This document shows positions 1 through 12,100 of a stretch of DNA of 64,000 nt, in pieces. The stretch's first letter is position 1. Each line of letters opens with the position of its first letter. The notes under the pieces are model-generated. The model did no database searches and was not told where the DNA came from. It worked only from the letters and a program-made list of their open reading frames with translations. This DNA comes from Xiphydria camelus (Eukaryota > Arthropoda > Insecta > Hymenoptera > Xiphydriidae), in the NCBI GenBank assembly GCA_963678675.1, contig OY783192.1, forward strand, positions 38,161,250 through 38,225,249, in the 5' to 3' direction. A program made the position numbers and the translations under genes.

Positions 1-206
1 CCCTATCCTTCTTAATTTTAATCGTCTTGGATTCCTCGGAGACGGGAGGCGCGATCAGTGCTTGAATTTGCTGCGAAGGGATGGGAAACAAAGGAGAACA
101 TGTTAGCTCTTGAGAATATACAGGTAAAAAGAGCATAAATCAAGGTTATGTCACTTACAGGCATCAGACCGCCCGCCGGTGTCAGATCGTATTCCACAGT
201 TCCCAT
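1..206 (-). CDS. Partial gene at left edge, first exon plus start of second (unrecognised)
   Basis: An ATG at 206 opens a 16-codon exon (206-159, beginning MGTVEYDLTPAGG) that ends at a good donor (GTAAGT). A second exon starts after a CAG acceptor at 70 and stays open in the same phase to base 1, reading QIQALIAPPVSEESKTIKIK and then more lysine-rich sequence. The phase match (0/0) and good splice sites support a real protein 5' end on the minus strand, with the rest of the gene outside the window. I do not recognise the family. An in-frame reading continues upstream of the ATG, so the true start could be further 5'. The next gene on the right is 3 kb away, so no partner is obvious. Confidence 0.45.
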
Positions 207-3200
207 TTCATATGATATCACTGAACTGCGCGATCGAGAAATGCGAAAAATCAGCAATTCAAGCAATCACACTGCGACGTAATTTACGCGGTAAATTCTG
301 ATGAACGCGATAGCAAAACGAGCTGGTTCCTCATCAACCTGCCTCCACGCTGCTCCACGCGAATGGCAAGTCTTTGTGACAACCCTTCGACGCTTATTGG
401 TACGTCGTGATGTGGAGATGCGTGCGAGAGGAATTGTAAAATGCATATTTATCGAATTCATGATCAGTCTACGAAGCGTACACGCTGAGAATACGTGTGT
501 GTGGTACCAAACGTATTTAGTTTCATCTTTTAAATTATTCCGCCAAATTCCGCATACCTATACTCGCCCGATACCTCGGTCGATTTTCGTGGATTTTCGA
601 TACTTTGAGAGTCCGGAGAACAGACCTTTTATCGGGAGAATATGATCGAGTGGGTGTGCGAAATTTGGCGGAAATCTCCTCAGTCGTTCTACGTTCCTGA
701 TACCGGAAAGTCTATTCTGTAACTTGGAGCGATAAAAACGTTTGTTATCGTTATAATTCTTCCGCGCGAGTTTAACATTTTCGAAATAATTGAAATCTCT
801 GTAATCGATCAGTCGATCGACCCATCGCGTAAGCAGATATTACTTTCCCATTGATAAAATGATACACATACGTGTAGAAATAGAGTAATTTTCACTACAT
901 TTATTTTATTCAAAAATATTTCGGTTTGAAAAATACATGTGTCATTTTTTGGCAATCAGTATATCATATCATACATTAACAACAGACGTTGTCGAGTATA
1001 GTTGTTCCTTTTCATCTTAAATTCACGTATTACCGTTAAAATATCCGTTCGAAAATCGCCTAGCCTAGCGCAATCTCATATGGAAGGGTAAAGGGGGGAA
1101 GGACGTATAAATCTCTCGTTAAAAAATGACCATTCACTGCAGAATCGAAAAGTAAAGAGAAAGGATAAGATAGAAAATAAAACAGTAAAATACTGACATT
1201 CACATCTATGCATGGTCTTTGGTTCTATTTTTTATGCGATATGAGCCATGGCGTCGCCTCCCATAGGGATAGATTTTAAATGCAACCCGATGACCGAACG
1301 ATCTTTCCAATAAGCATCGTTGGACGTTCACATTCCATGTATCCATAGATCTCGGATGTATTTGAGGAATATTTGAACATTCTCGGCTGAAAATTATTCG
1401 AAAATGATGAGATTTTCTTAGCTGCACGAAACAGATCGCCATCGCCAACGAATCAGATATCTGGACATACGAAACGCGCGAATACGCAGTGCGCGTGTAC
1501 GGTCTATCGGTCATCACATTTCGAACGCGAGTAAAACATTAATTAATTCTGACAGAGATCCATTTGGTACGTCTATTTACATGCAATCGCCTCGTTCGAC
1601 GCGATATTCGACAGTAATGACGATTACTGATGGAGCTCGCGCTCGGGAAATTTCGCGAATTACTTTACTGCCTTAAGATAGAAGCAGTCTCCTCGTCGCG
1701 ATTATATTATACCTTGTAATTTCATACACTACGTGGGCGTCAGATCTGTGTTCAAACCGGACGATTTTCATCTTTCTCCATTTGAGAAAGATAGACACAC
1801 CGCTATGACCGGTTTGAGCGTAGACATGCGTTATAAGTACGTGACGCGCTACTTAATCGTCAAATCACTCGTAATTTTTCGCTGCTCAAGTTTCAGACGT
1901 AGTACAAAAGTCGTTCGAACTGTTACGCGAAAAAAAAAGATGCAACAGTTATCCGTGCAGCTATTCGTCGATACGACAAATAGCCGGCGTTACGCACGAT
2001 CGAAGGCTACAGACACCAGCGCCTACAATTAGTCGCGCGGTATCCTCTCGGCGAAAAGTAAGTATGTATAATTAAAAATGCCACTAAATCGCGAGCAATT
2101 CGAAAATGTATTACTGGCTCTTCCTCTTCTCGCACATAATCGCTTTATAATAATTAATAATATTGTGTGATCGTAGACTAGATTCATTCGAAAACTATTT
2201 TCTTTAAGGCCTAGTCTAACAATTATAATATAGTAGTCCGTGGGCTACTTGGCGGCAGTCCATAGTTATATAAATTATCAATCTTATTGTTTTTCGTTAT
2301 TTATTGGCGAGCGGAAATTCATTTATTCCGATCAACTTTCTCTTTTATACCAAAAAAAAAACGGTATTCGGTGGCACGTGAAACATTTGTGACCTAGAGA
2401 ATCGCCTTTATGAATCTGGCATCCGAATTTAAATAATCATATTTTCTTATAAGCGTTTTTATAAGGCCGTCGTTTGCACTAAAATTATGTTCGTTTGCAT
2501 TTTTGGAAAGACTACAAACGAAGAAAACTTCTCTATAAATAACTATAAACGATTCTTTGTATTGATGCTATTAGTTTAGATTTATTAGAAAATGGGATGC
2601 AGCAATTTTTTTAAATGGTCATAATCATTTTTTGGTGGAACTGCAAACGAAAGACATTTTGCTACCAACAACTACAAACAATGGACTTTTAAAAACGCTT
2701 ATAAAAAATATAATTTTTTAAAGTCGAGTGCAAAGTTGACAAAGATCAGAGAATCAATCGGTCAGAGCAATTGAAAAGTAGCTGATCACAGCCTCGCGAT
2801 GCAGTCATTTCATATTAAAAGGAAAAATTATTCTCAATATCCTCGAATATTCTTTCGTTGTAAGGCATTGGTCAACCAACACTCTTATTCACTCTTTATC
2901 AGTAAATCTCATTGACTTTGATTCTTGTTTGTGTACTTGTTAGTTCGTTTGTACAATTCATCAGTCCCGTCAATGGAAATAACGAAATTGACGTCATGCA
3001 CGTAGCTTTCACAAATGCATAAAAATAAAAATTCATTAAGAAAAATACCTGACTGATTTCGGAGCAACGTCCGCGTTGCGACTCGCGTTCTTTCTTCTTT
3101 CCCTCAAAAGTTCGCGGAAAACTCGTTTTCGGTCGCCAGCGCAGAATCATCCGCATATAAATAACATAATTGATCACAAGCAACTTATTACTTTGGGAGC

Positions 3201-3226
3201 CTTTAACGCGCGAGTTTCACCCAAAA
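207..3226. other. Intergenic region without a supportable gene
   Basis: This 3 kb lies between the left-edge gene (transcribed leftward) and the 3' end of the zinc-finger gene (also leftward). Open frames are short, mostly lack an ATG and show no recognisable protein. The one structured object I see is an inverted-repeat element at about 2447-2704. The part next to 3226 probably holds the 3' UTR of the zinc-finger gene. Confidence 0.5.
2447..2704. mobile_element. MITE-like element with terminal inverted repeats
   Basis: The left end TTATAAGCGTTTTTATAAGG (from 2447) is matched in inverted orientation by the right end, which finishes CGCTTATAA at about 2704. Beyond the first 15 bases the arms stay similar for roughly 15 more, with a few mismatches (GTCGTTTGC against ATTGTTTGT). 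The interior is A/T-rich and has no coding frame, so this resembles a non-autonomous DNA element of about 260 bp. The exact ends and any target-site duplication are unclear because the flanks are A/T-rich. Confidence 0.5.
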
Positions 3227-5089
3227 CTAAGACGGCATCAGATATCTAGTATTCTGCGGCAAGATTTCATTCATGTTGACGGCTTCTTGCTGCAACACGA
3301 TATTTCCCTCCTTCATCGCTTGCTCCTTGAACGCCGAGAATGTCTGTATCAAGTTCGGGTCTTTTTGGAGACTCTGGAAGTGCTGAAGGAACGAGGACTC
3401 CTGCTGTTTGAGGAAACTGCCATCCTTGGTAACAAAGCTCATATCTTGCTTCGGCATCGTCGCCATCTCCGAGATTTTTTCGAAAATCTCCTTGTTGTCG
3501 ACGGAACCGGCGTCCTTCTTGGCTTTGGTCCTCCTAATGCCGAGGTGCGTCTGGGTGTGCTTGTTCAAGTGATCTTTCCGCGAGAAGGCTTTCTGGCAAA
3601 CGGTACACGTAAAGTTCTTATCGCCGGAATGAATGACGTAGTGCCTCGTCAGGTGCTCATTCCGTTTGAAGGCCTTCTGGCAGACCGGACACTTGAAGGG
3701 CCTCTCGTCGGAATGACCGCGCATATGTTGATCCAAGTGCTCCTTCCGCTTGAGCATAGCACCGCACTCCTTGCACTGGTACTTTCGCTCCTGCGCATAA
3801 AAATGTACGTCGAATTTCTTTAGCTATTTCTTGCTACTACTTAGTCGGGTAAAGTTTCAAAACGAAGATGAAAGCCTGCACGCGATCTTATTACCTGTAT
3901 GTGTCCCTGGATGTGCTGTTCTATGCCAGCCTTATCGGCGAACGCGAGATTGCACTCGGGACAGCAGTAAAGCGTGGAACCGTCACCAGCAACGGTAATT
4001 TTGATTTCCCCCGTTTTCGCGCGAAATTTCATCTTCTTCTCGACCTTCGGCGAATCCGTCTGTATCTGCTGCTCGACCTTGTTCGGTTGCACGTTGGTTT
4101 CGTTTTCTTGTGGCCCTTCTATGTGAATGTTCAAATCGCTGGGGTTTATCGTTATCATCATGTGGTCTGAGCTCACGTAGTGATTCCCGTTTTGCGCATG
4201 AGTATTTCGTAGAACAGGTACGCTGGGTATATTAAGAATGTTTTGGGTCTGATCCACTTTGGGTTCCTCTTCTAACTTTTCCTTCTTGATCAGAGGTTGT
4301 TCGGATTGCATTTTAATTAATTGCTGCAAGGTCAAGGGCAATGTCGTGGCGTGTAATTTCTGAAGGTACTCCGCCATAGCGATGCTTTGCTGTTGAAGTT
4401 GCAGGTGACAAGACTGTGTGTCTGCTTGATGATGCTGAGGGAAGGAATTGAATGAACGTGAGCCACCTAATCTTGAAGCCAGTTATTCAGTTGCTAGCAA
4501 TTAGGCTCGCCTTCTTACCGTATCAGAATTTCCACTATCAGTCTCGTGATTAACTTCCGCCTCATTCTTAGCCGAACTCGTTTCGGCTTGCGACGTTGTA
4601 GGTTGATACATATTAGGTATAATTCTCATGGGTAATTTATTTGGTATTAGTATAGCCGCGTTATTCTGATTGTAGTTTGGAATGTTTATCGCTTGATTAC
4701 TCTGTTTCTCGCACAGTTGCATTAAAGTGTTGTGATCCGGCCATGCGAGTATTGGTCCTGGATATTTTCCAGGTTGATTTACCTAATTGTAAAGAGTTGT
4801 AAAGATAAACAAATATTTACAAAATAAGTCATTAATTTCTCCTCTGATAAACAATTAAGAATCTGAACTCGCGGAAAAATTCGAATCACATCATTGAAGT
4901 CGAACGGAGACTCACCAAAATTTGCTGTTGCGATCCGGCAGCAGTTGTGTAAATTGCAGATTGGGCCCCTTGCAACTGCACCATACCACCTGACGTGAAA
5001 TCCGCGTTGGTAACAGGATTTGATCGAGATGTTATCTCGGAGAACTGGGGAAGCGATCCCTGAGCACCATTTTCCTCGGCAAAGTTCAT
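3227..5089 (-). CDS. C2H2 zinc-finger protein with four fingers, 513 aa
   Basis: Four exons join in phase 0 throughout: 5089-4916, 4782-4519, 4434-3895 and 3790-3227 (stop TAG). The first 370 residues or so are low-complexity, rich in Q, N, S and T, with an acidic/lysine stretch. A first finger ends exon 3 (CCPECNLAF then HIQGH). Exon 4 holds three tightly spaced fingers (YQCKECGAM, FKCPVCQKAFKR, FTCTVCQKAFSR), each with the usual paired histidines and TGEKP-like linkers (GHSDERPFKC, IHSGDKNFTC). A basic stretch (GIRRTKAKK) follows and may serve as a nuclear localisation signal. The C-terminal 100 residues are Q/E/F-rich. The family implies a nuclear sequence-specific DNA-binding protein. I cannot assign orthology. 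The ATG is the first in the exon, and the gene is divergent from PCM1. Confidence 0.85.
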
Positions 5090-6158
5090 TTTCGACTCTC
5101 CGAGAGACGCCGACTATGTGAAACTCCAATTTCGAAAATGCACCCGTCTATAACCTCTAAAAAATACCTCGGAGGGATGCACATTCACTCGCTGATAATT
5201 GAAGTTGGAACACTAATTTTTACCGCGCTTTCATCAGTCGCATCTTAATGCGACGAGATTGTGAAAATACTTTGCGAAAGGGTGAACCGAAAAGAAAGAC
5301 GAGCGGTGTAATTAAATTAAATTCACTTCAATCGTCGAAGCATCATAACGTACGCCGACTTATGAGCGTCGTTCCAACATGGCGGCTCATAAAACACTAA
5401 TCTGCATCTCGTATCCCGTTGCACTTGCCAGAGCCGCGTTTCCACGGGCACTTGATGCATGGGCGCATGCAGCGCCTTTGAGTATGACCCTTTAGTGCAC
5501 AGGGGCGTAGCGAGGAAATCGCTAGAGACAAGTCAAAGTGCACGCGTAAAGAAAATTTTAAGTTTATAACATTTTTAAACGTCATTCCATGGTCAAATCG
5601 GAAGTTTAGATAAATCATATTTCAAGTTTATAACATTTCCGAATGTCATTCCGTGATCAAATCGGAAGTTTGGACAAAGATTTGTTTCTTTAAAAATGGC
5701 CGCGCTGTGGCCGGCGTGATCGTTCGAAGATTTGCTGCGTGCCAAGTGTTTACCGATATACATACAGTATTGCCGCGATTACATATGTGATACGTCAATG
5801 GCCGGACGTATTTATAGTGTCCGACTCTTTGTGATCAATTGCCAAGTATTTTGACGTAAGAGATCGTGCGTGCCGTTTGACAGCTCTGACGAGCTGACCG
5901 ACTGCAATTCCTTTCAATACTGCGCGGTATACCTATGAATTCGCTCCGCATCTGTATTTCTAATTCATTCTCGTCGAATCATATTAACGCGACATTAACA
6001 GTTTACTATGTCGAAGCGCTAATTAATCGCACTCCCTTTGACTATTTACTCAAGTAATTCCAACGCGAATCGTTAGCTTTAAAGCATCCGCAGCAAGAAT
6101 CGTCGTTTTACATTCTTATATCTCTCCGTGGAAATTAATGATTGTTTAAAGTGAAAAA
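5090..6158. promoter_or_regulatory. Divergent promoter region between the zinc-finger gene and PCM1
   Basis: About 1.07 kb separates the two start codons, which face away from each other, so both 5' UTRs and core promoters must lie here unless upstream noncoding exons exist. I see no protein-coding frame worth calling. A two-copy direct repeat sits in the middle (5560-5687). No clear TATA box stands out, which fits housekeeping-type initiation. The boundaries are simply the two start codons. Confidence 0.5.
5560..5687. repeat. Tandem duplication, two 64-bp copies
   Basis: The sequence beginning AAGTTTATAACATTT at 5560 recurs at 5624 with the same order of blocks: AAGTTTATAACATTT, then GTCATTCC, then TCAAATCGGAAGTTT. 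The copies are offset by 64 bases and differ at a handful of positions, so the duplication is not very recent. It lies in the divergent promoter interval. Confidence 0.75.
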
Positions 6159-9100
6159 ATGTCGCCGGGTATCAATGATGGACCACGCAATACGGGAACT
6201 CTTCCAAAGAGTAACCGTAGGAGCGACAGAAACAGAGAGAGATCTGCTGTTAACCAACAAGTATCGGGCAGATCGACGGTTTACCGAGGGGATTCTTCGC
6301 AACATCCTAATAATTTGGTATGTGCCAGAATTTTCTTTATTGCTATCTAATAACTCGAATTTAAGACCGTTCAACTCGTCGAAGTTTGAAAATCAAGCTA
6401 TGAAATTCGTTTGGAATTGTTAGACATCGATAAGTCGTTTATGCGCTCCAAGTTCTCGATAGAAAATTATATTATAATAATACTTAATTTCTCCATACCC
6501 AATTTATACGTATCAAATAAGATAGAACCATTCGAAAAATATTTTCAATGAGCAACAGGTGGATAACAAGCAAGAAATTTTTCGTCGCTGTTATCAATGT
6601 ATATTTAAAAATTATCATTTATCAAAATTGCATTTCGCTTTTTTCCAGCATCTAATAAAATGCTGGTGGTATCATAATAATTTGTGCTATCAATTTTTCC
6701 ACCATTATTTATAAAGAGGGTAAATATAATACCCCTACAGTTTCATATATTCATCAGTGATGAAGATTCTTAAAATACTTCTCTATATATTTCTTCTAAA
6801 TTATTTAGTATTCTCCAAATGCAATGGTAAAATGTATCATACAGTTTATTCTCTGCTCTATATCCCATCTGATCATTATACATTTTTTCAAGTACATCAG
6901 GATATCACATTTCTCGTTTGCTTCCCTCTCAAAATTTAAAAAACACGCACAATTTAAAGCAATTCATTGATCACCCATTGGTGTATGTTACACGTAAAAG
7001 AGCTCAGGATTCTGGTGGCTATTAATAGCTAGTGAAACGGCGGGGAGGCCGAATCGCTAAGAATACTTATTTAGTGACCTGTGCCAGCGTATTAGAGCTT
7101 TGGAAGCAGAGCTCTGCGACGCGCGTGCCGATAAATTTCTCCTGGCGATAGAATAAAACTTTCGACCAAACGAATTTTCGAAATAACGCGAAAAGAGATT
7201 GATTGCATTGACGAAAACGAAGAATTCGACGTATTGTGGCAGTGTGTTCTTATAAAAAAAGTTTCCTTCAAACGACAGTTACAACTCGATTGGCAACCCG
7301 TGAGCGAACATAAACCACACAGGACTGCAAAGAACAATAATACCCGCTCGGTATCTTCGGCCCCGTCTGTTACTTACGACGACTTTTGCGATTACGGTAC
7401 GTACGCCGTTCCTCAATTACGTTCAGGAATGATCGGTGATCGTTGCACGAAAACTTTTGTCATTCAGCATTGGACGGTGCTAGTATACAGTACAATTATA
7501 TAGGAGAAGAGATCACACCCTGGCAAAGGATGTTTCCACCCGCTGAATCTCGTACGCAATCGCCGCCCCATCTTCAAGGCCCAAAACCGACCAATATAGA
7601 CAGAATGGTACCTTCTCTTGTTCTAAAAAGAATTCTAGAAGATAATAGGGAACGCTAGTTTACGCTGAGAGAGCTGCGTATCTATTTTTACAGCGATGAG
7701 CACTAAGGAAGATTCGCGTAGAGTTTTCCGATGAAAGTTGCCGATGTTGAGTCGCAAGTTGAAGCGTAGTAAGACAGTGTATCCTGCTGCTGTAGCTCAG
7801 TAAATTCATTCATAAACCTTATGTGAAATCTTTTGACTGCTCCTCTCTGTTAAAACTATCGCGTGGGTTTCTCTGGGTAGATACCTTTACGCCCGCAATC
7901 TAAGTCCAAAATGAAAAAATGGTCTGTTAATTAACGACACGATGCTTCGTTGCAGCCGGATCGTGGTCAGGTAGAAAGCCGGTTAAATCAAATTCGGGAT
8001 TACATAAGAGTAACATCGACGATGATGGACTCCCTCAATCAATCGAACGATCCTGTACGTAATTCACCTCTTTCTCTGTCTCGTATCTCCCCTCAACATC
8101 CACCGAAAAATCGTTTTAACTAAATCTTCTTTTACGCCTCCCTCGTCGATGCGATATCAGCGCGCGCGAGCACAGCACGAGAAGTTGAGTAGAATGGTGG
8201 AGGATCTTAGCGACAGCGAATCGAAATTGGCGAAGTTATTGGAGGACTATCACAATCATAGGACTCCCGATGAGGTTACCGCGTACTTTCACTCGATTAA
8301 CCGCTTGTCGTTCCTACTAATAAATGCATGCGATTTTAGTCGGGCGATCATCTAGTGCAACGGTCCAAACAGATGAAACGATTCACCGAACTAGCGGATA
8401 TCCTAACATTGCAAGGGCTTGTTCTTCACACTAACTCTGCCCAAAAGGTTCGTACGTCGTGACGATATGATCATTCGCTCGGTATCGAAGGAACTATGCA
8501 AATTCTGTATTTATTTAACGTCTGTAAAATAGACAGCATCGAACGAACGTAACGCTTATAAAGCAACCGAGTGCTCAAGCGATCGAAATTCGTCTCTAAT
8601 TTTTTTCTTTTACTTTCGTTGATAAATTCACCCTATTCGTCATCCTCATTGCATGCGAACAACATACGCCCTTTGTTTTAATGCCGCAAAAGAAGTTATC
8701 GTTACCCGAGTGTATGCATGTTTCCAAGACGCGATTGACACGCGCATGTCATTTGTTCGCAAAACTTTGACTTTTGACGCTTCGATTCGTTCAGAATGGA
8801 GAAAACGGAAGGGAGAACGGCCACGAGAATAACGACGGTACCAGGGAGGCGATATTGCGCCGGAAGATGGAAGAATCCCAACGAAAACTCGCTCAGCTGC
8901 AGGAGCATCAAGCGAACTTAGAGGAGATGCAAGTTTGCGCCAGGGAGCGATTGAACGAAGCTCGCAAAGCTCAAGCTCTCCTGCTGCAAGAGAATCAGAC
9001 CCCGATCTCGACTGCTCCGTGGGACGGTAATCGTCATTCGGCACATCCGTCGGCCGCGAAAGCCGAGGAACTCGAGTCGGAAACTGCCGTTCTGCGGGGG

Positions 9101-12100
9101 AAATTGGCACAACTCCAGAGCAAAAAGAAGCGTATGGATCATCTTATTGCCGAATTGCAAGCGGTGGACGCGGCGTCGGATAGAGGCAGCTGTGTCAGTT
9201 ACTTTCGTATACTTTTACCACGAATTTACTATAGGAGCCCGCTGTATCGTACAGAGATTAGTTGACGCGAGTCGCTTTCCGAGAATACTCGCGATTCGGA
9301 ACGACGCGAAATACGTCCTTTTTTCCTACAGCGTTCAACCAAGCTCGCCTCGGAAAATGTAGGACGCGTTCGACAAAGTATGTCGCTCAAATTGGCCCGC
9401 GGAATTTTACCGAGATTACGTTTCCGCAAAACTACATATAGCCTGACACTACTTTGGTTTGCTCTGCCAAGATTGCTTTCCGTTAACCTTCAACATTACG
9501 ATATTTATCCGCGAATAGAATCATTCACAGTCATTGTCACGCATCGTGTTTTCCGTCGGGTGTCGGTGTTATCCCGCTCGAGAGAAATGATACTGAACGA
9601 ATTAATGCGTCTTCGTAGAGCTCGGGAAGTTGGCCGCCGGTGGTCAAGGATAAAATCGCGGAATTGGATGCCATGAAAGCGCAACTGGCGCATCTGAAGG
9701 CTTTGATGGAGGAAGCTACGGGGGCGCGTGACTCCGTCGATTCTGTTTCCGAAGCCGAGCAGGAAGGCGATGCGATTAACGCCGGTGGAGACGACGTCGA
9801 CCCGGTAGACGAGGATAGAGGTGCCAGTGCTAGGTGTAATTCGTTCGATCGACACAGCAATGCCGACGAAACGAATTGCAGGAAGCCAAAGAACTCCGGG
9901 GAGCGTCCTACGGTTGAACAAGTTCAGGTACAGGACGAATCGCTTTGTCGGGCAGCAAAAAGAACAAGCGCTAAGAATCGGAGATCTTGACCGATCGCCC
10001 GATGAATGAACACAGGAGCGTCGACCAATAATACACTTCTCCATGCTAGGCCGTGTCTCAAGAGCTCAAGGAACAATCAGCGTTATTGAAACAAGCTCGG
10101 GCAGAGCTGCTTCGATTGAAGCAAGCGTCGAATTTAACTTCCAGCGCGCCTTCCGCCCCAGCTCCATCGCGCTCTACTTCGACACCGCCTCCTTCCTTCA
10201 CGGGATATTCCATGTCGGAGAAAAATCAGAGCAACAATAACAATAACAGCAGCAGCAACAGCGGAGATATTCAACTGGCGCAAGTCAAGAGACGTCAGCT
10301 GGAAGAGCTCATGCGAAAGGTTGTATTCCCGTTTCAGTTCCTTCGAATAAACTCAACGCTACGATCGGCCTGTAAAATGTTTCACGGGAGCCTTGTCATG
10401 CGTAGGAACAGGGACACTCGTCCAGTGTCAACAGGGACATGGGTGGGACGGATTGGCCGAGTCACAGAGGTTCCGATTCTCTGAGCCACACGAGTACACC
10501 TGCCAATCATTGGCCGCTGCAAACCCCCACGGCTGCAGGTGCGCGTTCCATTCTTACGTCGTGCTCCTTTTCTTAAGCTCCAGGTCTTTTGATCAACCCG
10601 TGACATTGATCGTTGAATCTGTTCTAAAGCGGGATCAAACGATCAAAGTGTGGATGGCATATCTTCGGCAGAGAACTTGTTGGATATCGGTCCGCAAGGG
10701 GCAGCTGTTGAAAATGGATTGGGTGGGAATTGGTGGGGTCTTCCTGCTCCGCCTATAAGTCAACCGCAACAAGGAGTAACAGGCACGGCCGAATATTATC
10801 GTCAGCTACTGCTGGGTTCTCAGGCACAGCAATTGCAAATGATGGGTACGACCGTACAGCAGTGCTGTCAACTCCTGTGGAGTCAACAGCGGGAAATGCA
10901 ATCCATGCGGGCCGCTATCGCTCAGCTGCAATTGCAATTGAGGCAGTCTCAGCTGCAACCGCGTCTTAATAACGTGGAAAGTCCGGAAGAGCACTCGAAT
11001 CTGAGCCACACCGTTCATCATCTGGGAAATAGCTTAGACGCGGCTTTGCCACCCAGCTCGTCCCTACCCAATCTCGTCTCATTGCCCAACCCCTCGCCAG
11101 CGCCATCTCGCAGCCCCGCTGCTGCTACTGCCGGCGCCAATTCCCAACAACATCATCAGCAACAATTAAACAACCAGGTACCACCTGGAAACAGGGCGAA
11201 CAACTACTGGGATAATTTTCGAAGGTAATGAGATTGTCTTTGAGTATACGCAATACGCGATCTCTCAGTCCGATAATTGAAGTCTGTGACTATCATCGTT
11301 TTTTGTTTTCTCATTACCGTTATCCATTTCTCTATTTATTTACGCGGAAAACAGATGATTGCTTCAATAACGTTTAGGCTGAATAATGATCAAAGAGGAC
11401 TAAATACAGGCCGAGCGTTTTATAAATAATTTCGTTATTGTCCTCCTTTTCATTTACCAGTTTCCCTTTACTTGATTTCATCCTTTTTAATTGTACGCAG
11501 AATTTCTCTTCTGCGAGCTAAATTATTTCATGATTTACGACTTCTCCCGCAAATGGCGTTACGTTTGGTAGAATGATTTTAATCGTAATTTTGAGTAGAC
11601 GTGATCCACGATCTCTTCGTCATCATTATCATTCACTTCTCTAATCGTTCGTCCGAGAGCAATGAACCACTATTACATTGACGACGGTTCAGGGAATAGC
11701 GATGAAATACATAGATCGAACGTGCTATGCATAATTTTGTCAAGTTTCTTTCTTTTCATCATGCGTTTAAGTTTCTCCTTTTCGTTTGCCAGCCTAAGCG
11801 TTCAACTCAAATCGTGATATCGAGGTTTGATTCTGAAGCGATCGGCTTGGTCCGAAATACTGCAGTAAGCCTATTTTATATCGCGTAATGACGAATAAGG
11901 ATAACGATATGAACTAGACCTACTTGTATCTTGCCCTCGTATAATGCCGTAAAAACATCGCTTTTCGAATGTGCCTCGATCTCTCGATTCAGCTTCAGCT
12001 ATTCACCTGCGGAAGCTACAATCATTATTCAAAGTCAATATTTCCGTGATTCCTACGCATATTCGATTTACTTTCCAAGTGGGATTTTTTATGTTAATTC

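Noticed and set aside
1206..1517. 103-codon minus-strand frame in the left intergenic region
   Set aside because: No family resemblance and no neighbouring exon; probably chance.
6142..6423. Plus-strand frame overlapping PCM1 exon 1 (contains MMDHAIRELFQRV)
   Set aside because: It looks protein-like but overlaps the chosen ATG frame, begins at a non-ATG codon, and has no partner exon in phase. Kept only as an alternative reading.
7086..7159. Short frame reading RIRALEAELCDARADKF after a CAG in PCM1 intron 1
   Set aside because: It looks like coiled coil, but it meets a stop and has no usable donor in frame.
8646..9110. Minus-strand frame opposite PCM1 exon 7
   Set aside because: It is a shadow of the PCM1 coiled-coil coding strand.
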